Shown here piece after piece: positions 1 to 7,649 of a stretch of 60,145 nt of DNA (position 1 is its first letter; every line of letters begins with the position of its first letter). Below the pieces are notes generated by a model. That model did not search any database. It saw only the letters and a list, made by a program, of their open reading frames with translations, and was not told where the DNA came from. The translations under genes were made by a program, and so were the position numbers. Where the stretch lies: NCBI GenBank assembly GCA_004020545.1, contig SAQE01000037.1, positions 1 through 60,145 on the forward strand. Direction: 5' to 3'. The stretch comes from Mesorhizobium sp. (GTDB taxonomy: Bacteria; Pseudomonadota; Alphaproteobacteria; Rhizobiales; Rhizobiaceae).

Positions 1-49
1 TCAGCTTTCCCGGCCCGGGCCGAATGGACAACCTCCTGAAAGCTCACAT

Positions 50-262
50 CTAGCGTCGCGAGGTTCCTCCGCGGCCAAGGTGTTTATGGCGATGAAAGAT
101 CGCAAGCTTCTCGCCATAGGGAAGCCGTACCTCCTCGAGGCATTTCTCGCATCTGAACCTGGAGACCGTCCTGACCCAGGATCCCTTTTTGACGATGGTC
201 AGGGAGCAGCTCGGACATTGAAAAGTCAGATCTTTGTCGCTCAGGTCTTTGGATAGGGTCAT
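50..262 (-). CDS. Small zinc-ribbon protein (family copy 1)
   Basis: A 70-residue protein with two CxxC pairs, CPSC at 16-19 and CEKC at 38-41, separated by 18 residues, with a Trp at 29. This is the pattern of a four-cysteine zinc ribbon. The start ATG has GGGGAG six bases upstream. It is clearly related to the protein at 2676-2888, sharing the IVKKGSW-like stretch after the first pair and the LAIF-RHK-like tail, and has the same cysteine spacing as the protein at 48736-48939. No signal peptide or membrane segment is seen, so it is probably cytoplasmic. The family has no function I can name; metal binding is inferred from the cysteines only. Confidence 0.75.
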   Translation of the reverse strand: MTLSKDLSDKDLTFQCPSCSLTIVKKGSWVRTVSRFRCEKCLEEVRLPYGEKLAIFHRHKHLGRGGTSRR

Positions 263-444
263 CCCATTCTCCCCAGGAGGCGGTCACACCTTCGCCAACA
301 ACGATTGCACAACGTCCAGCGCCAAAACTGTGAACGATATCACATGATCAGAGCGGCCATTGCGCTTCGGTGCGCAACGCCGCTCACTGCCGCCCAATCT
401 TGGCCGGCAGCCGGTCGACATCGAATGGCGGGGAAGGGCGGCTG

Positions 445-666
445 TCAGTTCGGCGACGACTCGCCCAGTGGTTCGGTGAGGAAGGATGCGGCGATCAGGT
501 CGTCCGCATCGATGCGTAGGGAGCCCTCGCCGCTCCCCATGATGGCAGCGACCTTCTGGAAGGTCTTCATCTCATGTTCGGTGATCCTGGCGTCCCGCAT
601 CCTGGCTTTCAGATCGGCGACACGCATCCCGAGCGACCGGGATGTTCCGATTTCTCGTTTCGACAT
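445..666 (-). CDS. Hypothetical helical protein, 73 aa
   Basis: The frame stays open upstream, but the start is placed at the internal ATG beginning MSKREIG because a GAGGAGG ribosome-binding sequence lies about nine bases before it and the codons further upstream look non-coding. The protein is charged and mostly helical (a basic stretch RVADLKARMRD, then an acidic C-terminus). No known domain is recognised. It stands alone, with non-coding DNA on both sides. Probably a small cytoplasmic rhizobial protein. Confidence 0.55.
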   Translation of the reverse strand: MSKREIGTSRSLGMRVADLKARMRDARITEHEMKTFQKVAAIMGSGEGSLRIDADDLIAASFLTEPLGESSPN

Positions 667-912
667 GTTGGTCAGTCCTCCTCGCCCCAGCCCGTGCCTG
701 TTGCGCCGCCGCCCGAATCCGCATCCTGCCAACGGCTTATGTTGCTTATGAGGCAACGCGAACCCAGAGGCGGCAACGCCCACCCGGGCGGAAGGTTCCG
801 TTAGCGTTTGGTAACAAAATAATACTGGGTTATGGCCCGTCCCACGCAACGGGCAACGGGCCATCTGCTTCTCTGGCCGGCATCAGTGACCGGTTACTGC
901 GGCACCTTCACG

Positions 913-1215
913 TTACTGCAGCACCTTCACGATCTTGCGGGTGCCGGGGTCGACGATGACGGTCTGATTGTCGACGACGACGTAACGGTATTTGACGCTT
1001 GGCACTTCGTGCAGCTCGACCGTATCGGGAAGCGTGCTGCCGATACTGAGCTCGACGCCCGGAATCTTCACCGAGGCGAGCGGCTGCTTGTGCACATATT
1101 CCTTGATGACGGTTTCCTGCTCGGGCTCGATCACAACATCCTGCGCGGCTGCGGCGCCAGCGCCGACCAGCAGCAGAAGGCCCGCCGCGGCTGTGGTGAT
1201 GTGCATCTTCTTCAT
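913..1215 (-). CDS. DUF1236-type secreted protein, 100 aa
   Basis: The start MKKMHITT opens a signal peptide with a hydrophobic core and a cleavage region AAAAQD near residues 22-24. The C-terminal part ends in the DUF1236 signature, a YVVVDNQTVIVDP-like strand pair. DUF1236 proteins are small secreted proteins common in rhizobia with no known biochemical activity. The gene is divergent from a second, larger DUF1236 gene at 1436-2275, with about 220 bases between the two starts, suggesting a shared control region. The longer upstream reading of this frame lacks a ribosome-binding site and was not used; GGGAAG precedes the chosen start. Confidence 0.8.
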   Translation of the reverse strand: MKKMHITTAAAGLLLLVGAGAAAAQDVVIEPEQETVIKEYVHKQPLASVKIPGVELSIGSTLPDTVELHEVPSVKYRYVVVDNQTVIVDPGTRKIVKVLQ

Positions 1216-1435
1216 GGTTTCTTCCCTTTCGTGGCTGAATCGCCTCCTACGCTGCGCCTGCGATTCCCACAGCCGGTCGGCATTGGATCCAACGCCAACG
1301 GCCAGGCCTTGTTCCTGCAAAATTGCCGCCGATGCTCTCACAAAACGTCACCGCACCTGCGCAAAACATTTCGGAACAATGCTTTTCAGCCCGGGTTACC
1401 CAAACGAAGGGACCGGCTCTCCAAGGAGAAATCAG

Positions 1436-2275
1436 ATGAAACATCTGCTTATCACGGGCATGATCGCGCTCGGCGTCGGTTGCGGCGCCGCGATGGCGCA
1501 GACCGAATCCGCGCAGCCGAGCGGCGACAACAACTGCGTCGCCGGCCAGGCCGACTGCCAGAAGAGCGGCAAGGTTCAGGGTAAGATGAAGCCGCAGGCT
1601 GAGCAGAAAGCCCAGGGGCAGAACGGCGCCAACACCCAGGAACAGGCTCAGGGCAAGGCCAAGATGAAGACCGATGAGCAGGCTCAAGGTCAGGCCGGCA
1701 CCAGCACCGAACAGCAGGCTCAAGGCAAGACCAAGATGAAGACCGACGAGCAGGCCCAGGGTCAGGCTGGCACCAAGACCGAGGAACAGGCTCAGGGCAC
1801 TGCCAAGTGCCAGACCGGCATGGCCAACTGTCCGAAGGGCTCGAAGACGAACGAACAGGCCCAGGGCAAGACCAACACCACTACCGAGCAGAATGCTCAG
1901 GGCACCACCAAGATGCAGACCGAACAGAACGCCCAGGGCAAGACCGGTACGACCACTGAGCAGAACGCTCAGGGCAATACCAACGTTCAGACCGACCAGA
2001 ACAAGACGGCCTCGATCACCAACGTGACGGTCGAGCAGAAGACGCAGATCACGCAGATCATCCATGAGACCAATATCCAGCCGGTCCGCGATGTCAGCTT
2101 CGACATCTCGGTCGGCGTCGAGGTTCCGCGGCACAAGATCCGCCTGCATCGACTGCCGGCCCGCATCGTCAAGATCGTCCCAGCCTATGAGGAGTATGAA
2201 TATTTCGTGCTGGCCGACGGACGCATCGTTATCGTCGACCCGAACACCTATACGATCGTGCTGATCCTGACCTGA
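1436..2275 (+). CDS. DUF1236 protein with a 12-residue tandem-repeat region
   Basis: A 279-residue secreted protein. AAGGAG precedes the ATG. Residues 1-21 are a signal peptide ending AMAQ. Residues 56-190 are a low-complexity Gln/Lys/Thr-rich segment built of about ten 12-residue units with consensus E-Q-A-Q-G-K-x-x-x-x-T-E/D. Cysteine pairs sit outside the perfect units at C34/C41 and inside one interrupted unit (C125, C132). Residues 195-279 form the DUF1236 domain, ending in a FVLADGRIVIVDP strand pair like its divergent neighbour at 913-1215. The repeat part is probably disordered and periplasmic or extracellular. Function is unknown. Confidence 0.85.
   Translation: MKHLLITGMIALGVGCGAAMAQTESAQPSGDNNCVAGQADCQKSGKVQGKMKPQAEQKAQGQNGANTQEQAQGKAKMKTDEQAQGQAGTSTEQQAQGKTKMKTDEQAQGQAGTKTEEQAQGTAKCQTGMANCPKGSKTNEQAQGKTNTTTEQNAQGTTKMQTEQNAQGKTGTTTEQNAQGNTNVQTDQNKTASITNVTVEQKTQITQIIHETNIQPVRDVSFDISVGVEVPRHKIRLHRLPARIVKIVPAYEEYEYFVLADGRIVIVDPNTYTIVLILT
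1601..2005 (+). repeat. Coding tandem repeat, about 36-base unit
   Basis: Inside the DUF1236 gene about ten imperfect 36-base units encode a 12-residue motif beginning EQAQG or QNAQG. One unit is expanded with two cysteines. Such arrays commonly vary in copy number between strains. Confidence 0.8.
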
Positions 2276-2295
2276 TCCGCATCAGAATCTCGACG

Positions 2296-2337
2296 AAGAG
2301 GCCCGCGTTGCCCTCAGGCAAAGCGGGCCTCTTTCGT
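2296..2337 (+). terminator. Rho-independent terminator
   Basis: A perfect 11-base stem, AAGAGGCCCGC at 2296-2306 paired with 2323-2333, has a 16-base loop and is followed by a short T run. It lies 20 bases after the stop of the DUF1236 repeat gene. Confidence 0.8.
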
Positions 2338-2675
2338 GCCCGCGTCTCATGGCCGTCGAAGCTGCGCTGCCTGCGAAAGAGCAAGCAAGCCATATTTAGG
2401 AGAGCGGGAACCCGGGACAGCCCGGCCTGCTTATCGTGGTGACACAGGACTTCGCAGGCCGGGCCGTGTCCGACAGTTGAATGCCAGGCATCGGCAGTGT
2501 GCATCCGTCAGGGCAGATGTGCAACTCATGGTACTCGAACGCATGAATCCGGCGCGGCTTGTCCAATTGCCATTACAATTCCGCCGCTCGGCACGGCGGC
2601 GTGACTTTTCGGACGATCAGATGTGGCCCAGCGACGTCTCCGCGGCACGATCAAATTGGGCAGTCCCGACTTTGG
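2338..2675. other. Non-coding stretch
   Basis: No reading frame here has coding character on either strand. I see no RNA gene. It separates the terminator of the DUF1236 gene from the convergent end of the zinc-ribbon gene. Confidence 0.5.
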
Positions 2676-2888
2676 TTAGAGCCGTTGAGCCAGACGCTTG
2701 TGTCTTTCGAATATGGCGAGTTTGTCGGGGTAGCCGAGACGAACATTCTCGCTGCAGTTCTGGCATCTGAAGTTGGCAATCACCTTGAACCACGAGCCTT
2801 TCCTGACAATCGGGTGCTTGCAGCGCGGACACTCGAATTTGAGATCAACATTGTTAAGTTCGACAGGTATGGGCACCAGCTTCCCCAT
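2676..2888 (-). CDS. Small zinc-ribbon protein (family copy 2)
   Basis: A 70-residue paralogue of the protein at 50-262. Its CxxC pairs are CPRC at 20-23 and CQNC at 42-45, again 18 residues apart, with Trp at 33 in the shared motif IVRKGSW. The two proteins share more than half of their residues after the first cysteine, including the LAIFERHKRL end. The N-terminal extension differs. It is probably a cytoplasmic metal-binding protein; the role is unknown. Confidence 0.75.
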   Translation of the reverse strand: MGKLVPIPVELNNVDLKFECPRCKHPIVRKGSWFKVIANFRCQNCSENVRLGYPDKLAIFERHKRLAQRL

Positions 2889-3264
2889 GGCTTGCCCGCC
2901 GAACCCTGGGGCCGACGGACATCTCTGCTCCGCCGGCGATGAAGGAACGCTCTCGCCAGCTCTATTCGAATGAGGCAGCGAGCGTTATGTTTCAGCACCC
3001 GGACCAATACCTTGCCGCGCCGGACTTCAGTCTCACGAGCCCTGCTGACATTCGTCACGGCGAGGAGCGTGACAGGTTCTGAAAGACCGGCGTGAGATCC
3101 AGGGGCCTAATTCAATGCGCCGAGGTGCGTGCCGATGCCGGCGGCCGACGCTCGGAATTCCGCTCAACCCCGCACTTGACCTGCCGGCGCCGTCATCAAA
3201 ATGAATGGCGACGGTCGCAAATGCCCATGCAAGCTTCAAGGCGAGGAAAGCAAGCGGCAACGGC
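2889..3264. other. Non-coding stretch
   Basis: Short frames exist on both strands, but none has a ribosome-binding site together with coding character. One leftward frame near 3266 begins with a hydrophobic stretch that resembles a signal peptide, but it overlaps the small gene at 3265-3459 and is not called. Confidence 0.4.
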
Positions 3265-3459
3265 ATGGGTGTTTTAATGAAAGCTGTCGGCCTCTACCGA
3301 TGTCCAGGAGAGCCGCCGTTCGCTTGCGTCCTGGAGGGAACCAGGGGCACTTACATCACCGAAAATGCCTATCGCGCAGGAGGATTCAAGCCGGATTTTG
3401 AGACGTTGCCCTGGGAAGGAGACTATCGGGCCAGACGGGAAAACACGCCAACGGTTTGA
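3265..3459 (+). CDS. Hypothetical protein, 64 aa
   Basis: A short frame beginning MGVLMKAVGLYRCPGE, with a second possible ATG at 3277. The product is acidic and aromatic towards its end (PDFETLPWEGDYRAR). A weak GGAAAG lies upstream. No domain is recognised. The convergent gene at 3484 ends 25 bases later. It is called mainly on composition and could be spurious. Confidence 0.4.
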   Translation: MGVLMKAVGLYRCPGEPPFACVLEGTRGTYITENAYRAGGFKPDFETLPWEGDYRARRENTPTV

Positions 3460-3483
3460 CTTCCGGATTGGCCGGCCGAAATC

Positions 3484-3765
3484 CTAGCCCCAGTCATCCA
3501 TTTTATACAACGGAATATGCGAGTTGGCGATCAGCCATTGCACGGCAATCGATTGCAGCAAATGCGTTTTGGAAACCCGCATCTCGGCCGCGGCCCCATC
3601 CAGAGCTTCCTCGATATCTGCTTCCATGCCCAGATCGCAGCCCGCATTTCTGAGAACGAGCGCGGCCCGGCGAAGCAGCGCCTTCAGATCAGAGCCAGAC
3701 ATCTCGCCGGTTCGATCGGCGGCCGAGAGCAGTTCCTGGGCGAAGTTTGCAGGTCCCATTTCCAT
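3484..3765 (-). CDS. Hypothetical helical protein, 93 aa
   Basis: The product is almost wholly predicted helix (FAQELLSAADRTGEMSGSDL, then an ALLRRAALVLRNAG segment). It has an acidic middle and ends in IPLYKMDDWG. It has no signal peptide. Codon use matches the surrounding high-GC genes. I do not recognise the family; it reads like a small rhizobial conserved protein. Confidence 0.6.
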   Translation of the reverse strand: MEMGPANFAQELLSAADRTGEMSGSDLKALLRRAALVLRNAGCDLGMEADIEEALDGAAAEMRVSKTHLLQSIAVQWLIANSHIPLYKMDDWG

Positions 3766-3876
3766 AGTCTACGGCCAACGCGCGGAGGGAGCCATCAAGC
3801 ATCCCCGCGAGCTCTGGTTAATCCACAGCTTGCAGCGGCCCCGCCGGTGGCTGGCAGTGGACCAGGGACTCGATTA

Positions 3877-4105
3877 TTACGGGGAAGGCTTCACATCAAA
3901 AATCACCGCGGTGGAGAGCACGCGGCGTGACTGGGCGTCCCGGACCTTGATCGTCAACTGCCGGCGAGCGCCCGGCAGAACGCCTCTCGCAAAATCAGCC
4001 AAGAGCGACCTCGCCTTTGACCGCCTCGAGGTCGGGAAGTTCAAGGCCCTCCCTGTCAATCAGGACTTCGTCGCCCTCTTGAGTATCGAAGTAGAATTTC
4101 GGCAT
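3877..4105 (-). pseudogene. Frameshifted DUF6894 protein gene
   Basis: From the ATG at 4105 the frame reads MPKFYFDTQEGDEV and on to LPDLEAVKGEVALG, then hits TGA at 3997-3995. The downstream frame, shifted by +1, continues the same family: LADFARGVLPGARRQLTIKV and VRDAQSRRVLSTAVIFDV to the stop at 3877. DUF6894 proteins are about 75 residues long with exactly this layout: a FYFD start, an LEA helix, then VRD and a final beta strand. A single-base insertion (or two-base loss) between about 3997 and 4012 explains both halves. It is either a recent pseudogene or a base error in the assembly. Confidence 0.7.
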
Positions 4106-4345
4106 CTTGACCCAACGTGATCAATGTGCCGATCGGGAACGGATTGGCCCGTACTTGGTTCCTGAAAGCAGAAGTACTGGACCACATGCCCTCAGGGCAT
4201 CGGCCAAAAGACCTAGCCGCGGGGGCTCGTTTGAGGCATTGTTCAGCCTTGCGGTCCTCCCGGAAAAGGTGCAAGGGTCGGGATGGGTAGAGCAATGGGC
4301 GAGGTCGCCGAGGATCGCATGCGGTCACGGCGCTCGGTTGGGCAA

Positions 4346-4636
4346 ATGTATTTTCCGCAGTTTCTTGTGGGAATGACGGCAACACTCCTGGTGATCCTCG
4401 GTTGGACCTATGCAGCCACGGGATCGGCCTGGGCGGCGCTCGGCTGGACATTCCTGGCAGCCGTGGTGCTGCAGGCAGGCTACTTCGTGGCGGTGCTGTG
4501 GCTCGTGTTCGCCCAGGCCCGCTCGACGCACGAGACGAAGTCAGACGCCAGCCCCGCCAAGCTGCCCGGCCCGTTCGAGCGGGACGGCATCATCCACACG
4601 CTGATCTCGCGGCTGTTCCCCAGCCTGCTGCCGTAA
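4346..4636 (+). CDS. SyrA/ExoX-type exopolysaccharide repressor homologue
   Basis: The first residues MYFPQFLVGM and two membrane helices (about 10-27 and 32-56) match the small inner-membrane SyrA/ExoX family, which adjusts exopolysaccharide synthesis in rhizobia. The product is 96 residues, slightly longer than usual, with a charged cytoplasmic tail. An upstream in-frame ATG at 4283 would add 21 basic residues not seen in the family, so the start at 4346 is preferred. A secreted GH16 glycanase lies about 21 kb away. Function is inferred from family resemblance only. Confidence 0.65.
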   Translation: MYFPQFLVGMTATLLVILGWTYAATGSAWAALGWTFLAAVVLQAGYFVAVLWLVFAQARSTHETKSDASPAKLPGPFERDGIIHTLISRLFPSLLP

Positions 4637-4739
4637 AGCGTGTCGCCCAAAAGCGCAGCGGTTTCGGGAGAACGACCTGCATCAAAACAAAGATTTAAAG
4701 CGCGTCGCCTGAATTCGTTTCAGCGCGACGCGTTCTAGC
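4634..4739. repeat. Rhizobial intergenic mosaic repeat (RIME-like)
   Basis: It begins AAAGCGTGTCGCCCAAAA and ends in an inverted repeat formed by GCGCGTCGCCTGA and TCAGCGCGACGCG. Elements of this composition are scattered in Mesorhizobium and other rhizobial intergenic regions. It begins right at the stop of the SyrA/ExoX gene. A further partial arm (CGCGTCGCC / GGCGACGCG) lies at about 4868-4901. Confidence 0.6.
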
Positions 4740-4790
4740 AGCGTTTGCAGAAGCTCTGAGTTCTCCGCCCAGATATTGGCCGAGATCGCT

Positions 4791-4840
4791 TCGTCATCCT
4801 GGGCGAAGCAAGGAGCGACGCGGCGCAGACCCCAAGATCG
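4791..4840 (+). repeat. Intergenic repeat of the CGTCATCCT family, copy 1
   Basis: The core TCGTCATCCTGGGCGAAGCA is followed by AGGAGCGACGCGGCGCAGAC. The same element, in two orientations, lies at 17054-17110 and 17176-17235. This family is frequent between Mesorhizobium genes. Confidence 0.7.
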
Positions 4841-4916
4841 TTTGAGAAGGACGACAATGCTCCGAAAGCGCGTCGCCCCGAGGCAGTTTCCAGGCGACGC
4901 GCTTGCCGGTGCGACG

Positions 4917-5324
4917 TCAGCGCGCGATGGCGGCTGTGGCCGAGCGCACGCCCTCCGAAGCCGAGAAGACAACGAAGGCAAAGACCAGCACCGCGGCAGC
5001 GACGATCAGCGAGCCGATCGCCACGACCGGCTCGATCTCCCGATGGCCCCCCGCCAGCATCCAGTAGAGCGCCGGCAGCATGATCACGATGCCCACCGTA
5101 TAAAGGCCGTAGTGGATCATGGCGATCCGGCGCTCGGCCTTGACCGGATTGAGCGCATAGTAGCCGCCGAAGATCGCGCTGGTGACCCATCCGAGAAGAT
5201 TGATGTGAGCATGCGCCGGGAAGGCGCCGTGATCGCCCGAAATCGCCATCTGCAGCCCGGCGGCGACGCCGAGGATGAGAAACACGATGGCCGTCTTGAA
5301 GAAAAGTTCCGAAACCCGTGGCAT
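4917..5324 (-). CDS. Four-helix membrane protein, cytochrome oxidase subunit I-like
   Basis: The 135-residue product has four hydrophobic helices (about 10-27, 40-57, 69-87 and 98-118). The motif AHAHINLLGW resembles the haem-ligand helix of cbb3/NorB-type oxidase subunit I, and such small proteins are often labelled that way. It is far too short to be an oxidase (about 450 residues) and lacks the other haem ligands, so an enzymatic role should not be assumed. It stands alone; the repeats downstream may end its transcript. Confidence 0.6.
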   Translation of the reverse strand: MPRVSELFFKTAIVFLILGVAAGLQMAISGDHGAFPAHAHINLLGWVTSAIFGGYYALNPVKAERRIAMIHYGLYTVGIVIMLPALYWMLAGGHREIEPVVAIGSLIVAAAVLVFAFVVFSASEGVRSATAAIAR

Positions 5325-5534
5325 TTTGTTGTCCTCCCAATGCCCTGCGAACCCTCACCCACCAACTCTACACGCCGCAAGGCATATTAGCCACGACGCG
5401 CGGGGAGCGGCTGTGGATTTTGGTGTGGATCGTGGGCGGTATCGGGCGGAGCCAGCAAGCTCGCTAATGTTTCAGGCGTTGGCGGAACAGAGGGGCGCGA
5501 AGCAACGCGACCATGCCCGGCGCGCGCTCGTCAA

Positions 5535-5567
5535 AACAAAATGCCGCCGGGCAAAGCCCGGCGGCAT
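5535..5567 (-). terminator. Rho-independent terminator
   Basis: On the minus strand a 12-base stem (GCCGCCGGGC paired with GCCCGGCGGC, plus AT pairs) with a three-base AAA/TTT loop is followed by TTTTGTTTTG. It lies 43 bases beyond the stop of the Gly-rich protein gene. Confidence 0.85.
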
Positions 5568-5609
5568 GGCAGTTTCACCCTCTGGCAGGTTTGCCGCGTT
5601 CGCGCCTTA

Positions 5610-6365
5610 TTACGGCGTCGTCGTCGCGGCGGCTGCCTGGTCGATCTTGTCGGCCAGCACGCCCTTGGCCCAGTCGGTGACGTCGGCATCGACCGGCTTG
5701 TTGGCCATGTCGGCAAGGGCTGCATCCAGCGTTGCGTCGTCGGGGGCGGGCGTATTGGCAGCCTCCGTCTGGGCATCGGTGAGTGCCTGGTTGGCGTCGT
5801 TCAGCGCGGTGGTCGCGTCATCGATCTGCCCCTGCAAAGCGTCGATCTGTTCTTGGGTGGCGTTCGGGTCCGCCTGCAGCGCGGTCATCTGCGCATTCAG
5901 ATCGTCAAGCGCGGCCTGGGCGTCGGCCACGGCCTGGGTTGCCGACTCAACCGCGGCCTGCGCGTTCTTGGCTGCCGCCGCCTGCGTCACATAGGCCTGG
6001 ATGGCGGCGAACTTCGGGCTCTTGGAGTTCATGTAAGCGTTGATGTTGCGCTGCAGCGAGTTCAGCCGGCCGAGCTTGGCATGCAGGTTCTTTTCCTTCG
6101 GCGTCGCGGGCGTGGCGTCATCGGTCGTGTCGTCCTGCGACTTCGCCAACTGGCCCGGGGCCGACGCCTTGCCGTGCGTTGCGCCGCTGTTGCCCTTGCC
6201 ACCGCCATTGCCGCCGCCGTTACCGTTGCCGCCACCGTGGTCGCCGCTGTTGCCGTGACCACCGCCATTGCCGCCACCGTTGCCGCCGGCGCCGGCAAGC
6301 GCCGGAGCAGTCGCGAGTGCCAGGACGGCTAATGAAGCCAGAAGTGTCTTTCGGATCGTCATCAT
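5610..6365 (-). CDS. Secreted Gly-rich coiled-coil protein, 251 aa
   Basis: The start is the first of two adjacent ATGs preceded by GGAG. Residues 2-25 are a signal peptide ending APALAG. About 35 residues of Gly/Asn/His-rich sequence follow (GGNGGG-type units). Residues 95-140 contain a conserved-looking stretch (KNLHAKLGRLNSLQRNINAY). Residues 140-215 form a long Ala/Gln/Asp-rich coiled coil with heptads. The C-terminus is acidic and Ala-rich. It is probably periplasmic or surface-exposed; the family is one of uncharacterised rhizobial proteins. A terminator follows it. Confidence 0.7.
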   Translation of the reverse strand: MMTIRKTLLASLAVLALATAPALAGAGGNGGGNGGGHGNSGDHGGGNGNGGGNGGGKGNSGATHGKASAPGQLAKSQDDTTDDATPATPKEKNLHAKLGRLNSLQRNINAYMNSKSPKFAAIQAYVTQAAAAKNAQAAVESATQAVADAQAALDDLNAQMTALQADPNATQEQIDALQGQIDDATTALNDANQALTDAQTEAANTPAPDDATLDAALADMANKPVDADVTDWAKGVLADKIDQAAAATTTP

Positions 6366-6804
6366 GTTTCTCCGCAGGTGATCGCCACCCAATGCCCAAC
6401 CGCTAGATCGCCTCATATGAGAATTCCCTAACGGCTTGGAGTAACTTTTAGTCAAAATCAGTCGCAGCAAGGGAGCGACCTGGAAAATACCTTCATCTCC
6501 AACCTAGAGAGTTCATTAAGCTATTGAAACCTCACGATAATATTTGGCCCAAATCGAGATCGGCCCTCTGAAACAATGAAGGCCCATACCCCGTCGGACC
6601 ATAGGCCCAGCCCCATTCAGCCTGCGTCCACAGAGGACTTCATCTCCTTGTTATGTCGCGCTTTTTTGGAGAAATATCGCACTGGTTGTGGACGCCAGCC
6701 ACTAGCACCGGGAGTATTTGAGCGCGAGGCGCGCCGACGGTTTTGATTTCAGGCATCCCGAGCCGATGCCAGTATATATCATTATATACTCTCGCTGGAT
6801 TTCC
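6366..6804. other. Long AT-richer intergenic region
   Basis: About 440 bases between the leftward pseudopilin operon and the leftward Gly-rich protein gene. The half next to 6365 probably carries the promoter of the Gly-rich gene. It is less GC-rich than the flanking genes, and I see no gene in it. A perfect AT-rich inverted repeat lies at 6771-6790. Confidence 0.5.
6771..6790. repeat. AT-rich inverted repeat
   Basis: AGTATATA and TATATACT flank a four-base loop, 15 bases past the stop of the last TadE-like gene. It has no GC stem or T run, so it is not a standard terminator. Confidence 0.5.
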
Positions 6805-7215
6805 CTAGCTGCTGATCAGCGGCACGGTGACGGACGTCGAATAGTTGATCGGGTAGTCGCTGAAATAGGGGAAATTGATGACGAAGGCGTAGCTGGCGTT
6901 GACATGCGCCATCTTGAAACCGCCGCTCGGCGGATCGGTGGTGATCGTGACGTTCACATTCTTCAGGCCAAGCGCCTGCAGCTTCTTGGTCGCGATCGCC
7001 TGGATGTCGGACTCGGTCAGCGTGTTGTTGAGCTGCAGGGAGCGCGCGGAGGCCTCCAGCGTGTAGCGCACGCTGGACATGTTGTTCATCGACCAGCCGA
7101 AGGCGAAGATGCCGAACAGGAGCATGATGAGGAAAGGCACGATCAGCGCGAATTCAATCGCGGCGCCACCCGAGGCATTGCCGGCAAACGCCCTGAGTAT
7201 TGGTTTAGCGAACAC
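6805..7215 (-). CDS. TadE-like pseudopilin, second of pair
   Basis: The N-terminus carries the TadE signature: a short basic leader, then [20 protein letters not shown] forming one membrane helix (residues about 17-37). TadE proteins are minor pseudopilins of Flp/Tad pili or related secreted-matrix systems, processed by TadV before the helix. The start is a GTG at 7215 lying inside the last codons of the upstream TadE gene (overlap of 11 bases), which suggests translational coupling. The C-terminal 95 residues have no recognised domain. No tadA, tadB, tadC or tadV gene is in this window. Confidence 0.75.
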   Translation of the reverse strand: MFAKPILRAFAGNASGGAAIEFALIVPFLIMLLFGIFAFGWSMNNMSSVRYTLEASARSLQLNNTLTESDIQAIATKKLQALGLKNVNVTITTDPPSGGFKMAHVNASYAFVINFPYFSDYPINYSTSVTVPLISS

Positions 7216-7645
7216 GGACCACCTGCTGATGTCCGAGCGCGGTGTTGTTCGGGAAGGGACCGAAGGTAAAGGGCGGGACCCAGGTGCCCGACGCCTGTAT
7301 CTGGACATAGACTGAAGGTACCTTTGGACCGCTGCACAAGGTAGACGCATCGACAACGGTCGTTCCGCATTTATAGATGCGGTTCACCGCGACAGCCGCG
7401 TCGTCCGGCTTCTTTTCCCAGCTCGCGAGCGCCGCGGCCTGGGTGGCGTTGTCGTCGGTGGCGCCGGCCAATACCAGGTTCGCCGCCGTCTTCACCCCTG
7501 CCCGCATCGCCAGCGAGTTGGTGACGTAGGACCAGCCGTCGGCGATGCCGAACAGAGCCGTGCACAGCACCGGCAGCACGAGCGCAAATTCCACCGCGGC
7601 GGCGCCGGATCGGTTCTTGCGGAAGCGGATCGCCAGCGGCTCCAT
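7205..7645 (-). CDS. TadE-like pseudopilin, first of pair
   Basis: A 146-residue product. After a basic N-terminus comes [20 protein letters not shown], the hydrophobic pseudopilin helix (residues about 14-34) with the conserved Glu at position five of the mature-like segment. A cysteine pair lies in the C-terminal domain (residues about 92 and 104). It starts four bases after the TadG-like gene and overlaps the next TadE gene, so the three form an operon. It acts in the inner membrane and probably joins a Tad-type pilus or matrix. Confidence 0.8.
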   Translation of the reverse strand: MEPLAIRFRKNRSGAAAVEFALVLPVLCTALFGIADGWSYVTNSLAMRAGVKTAANLVLAGATDDNATQAAALASWEKKPDDAAVAVNRIYKCGTTVVDASTLCSGPKVPSVYVQIQASGTWVPPFTFGPFPNNTALGHQQVVRVR

Positions 7646-7649
7646 GCTG

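Noticed and set aside
1247-2149. A 300-codon leftward frame with Leu/Gly/Ala repeats
   Set aside because: It is the mirror of the 36-base repeat array of the DUF1236 gene; the rightward product has a signal peptide, ribosome-binding site and known domain.
3033-3266. A leftward frame that begins like a signal peptide
   Set aside because: No ribosome-binding site, no coding character after residue 30, and it overlaps the opposite-strand frame at 3265-3459.
4186-4200. A 15-base palindrome ATGCCCTCAGGGCAT
   Set aside because: Isolated, with no T run and not placed at a clear promoter or gene end; may be chance.
4917-5324. Reading the four-helix protein as a true cytochrome oxidase subunit
   Set aside because: Only 135 residues and only one oxidase-like motif; a haem-copper enzyme needs about 450 residues and six metal-ligand histidines.
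6175-6300. Short repeats looking like a CRISPR array or satellite
   Set aside because: The repeats are glycine codons (GGC/GGT) of the secreted protein; there are no unique spacers of constant length.
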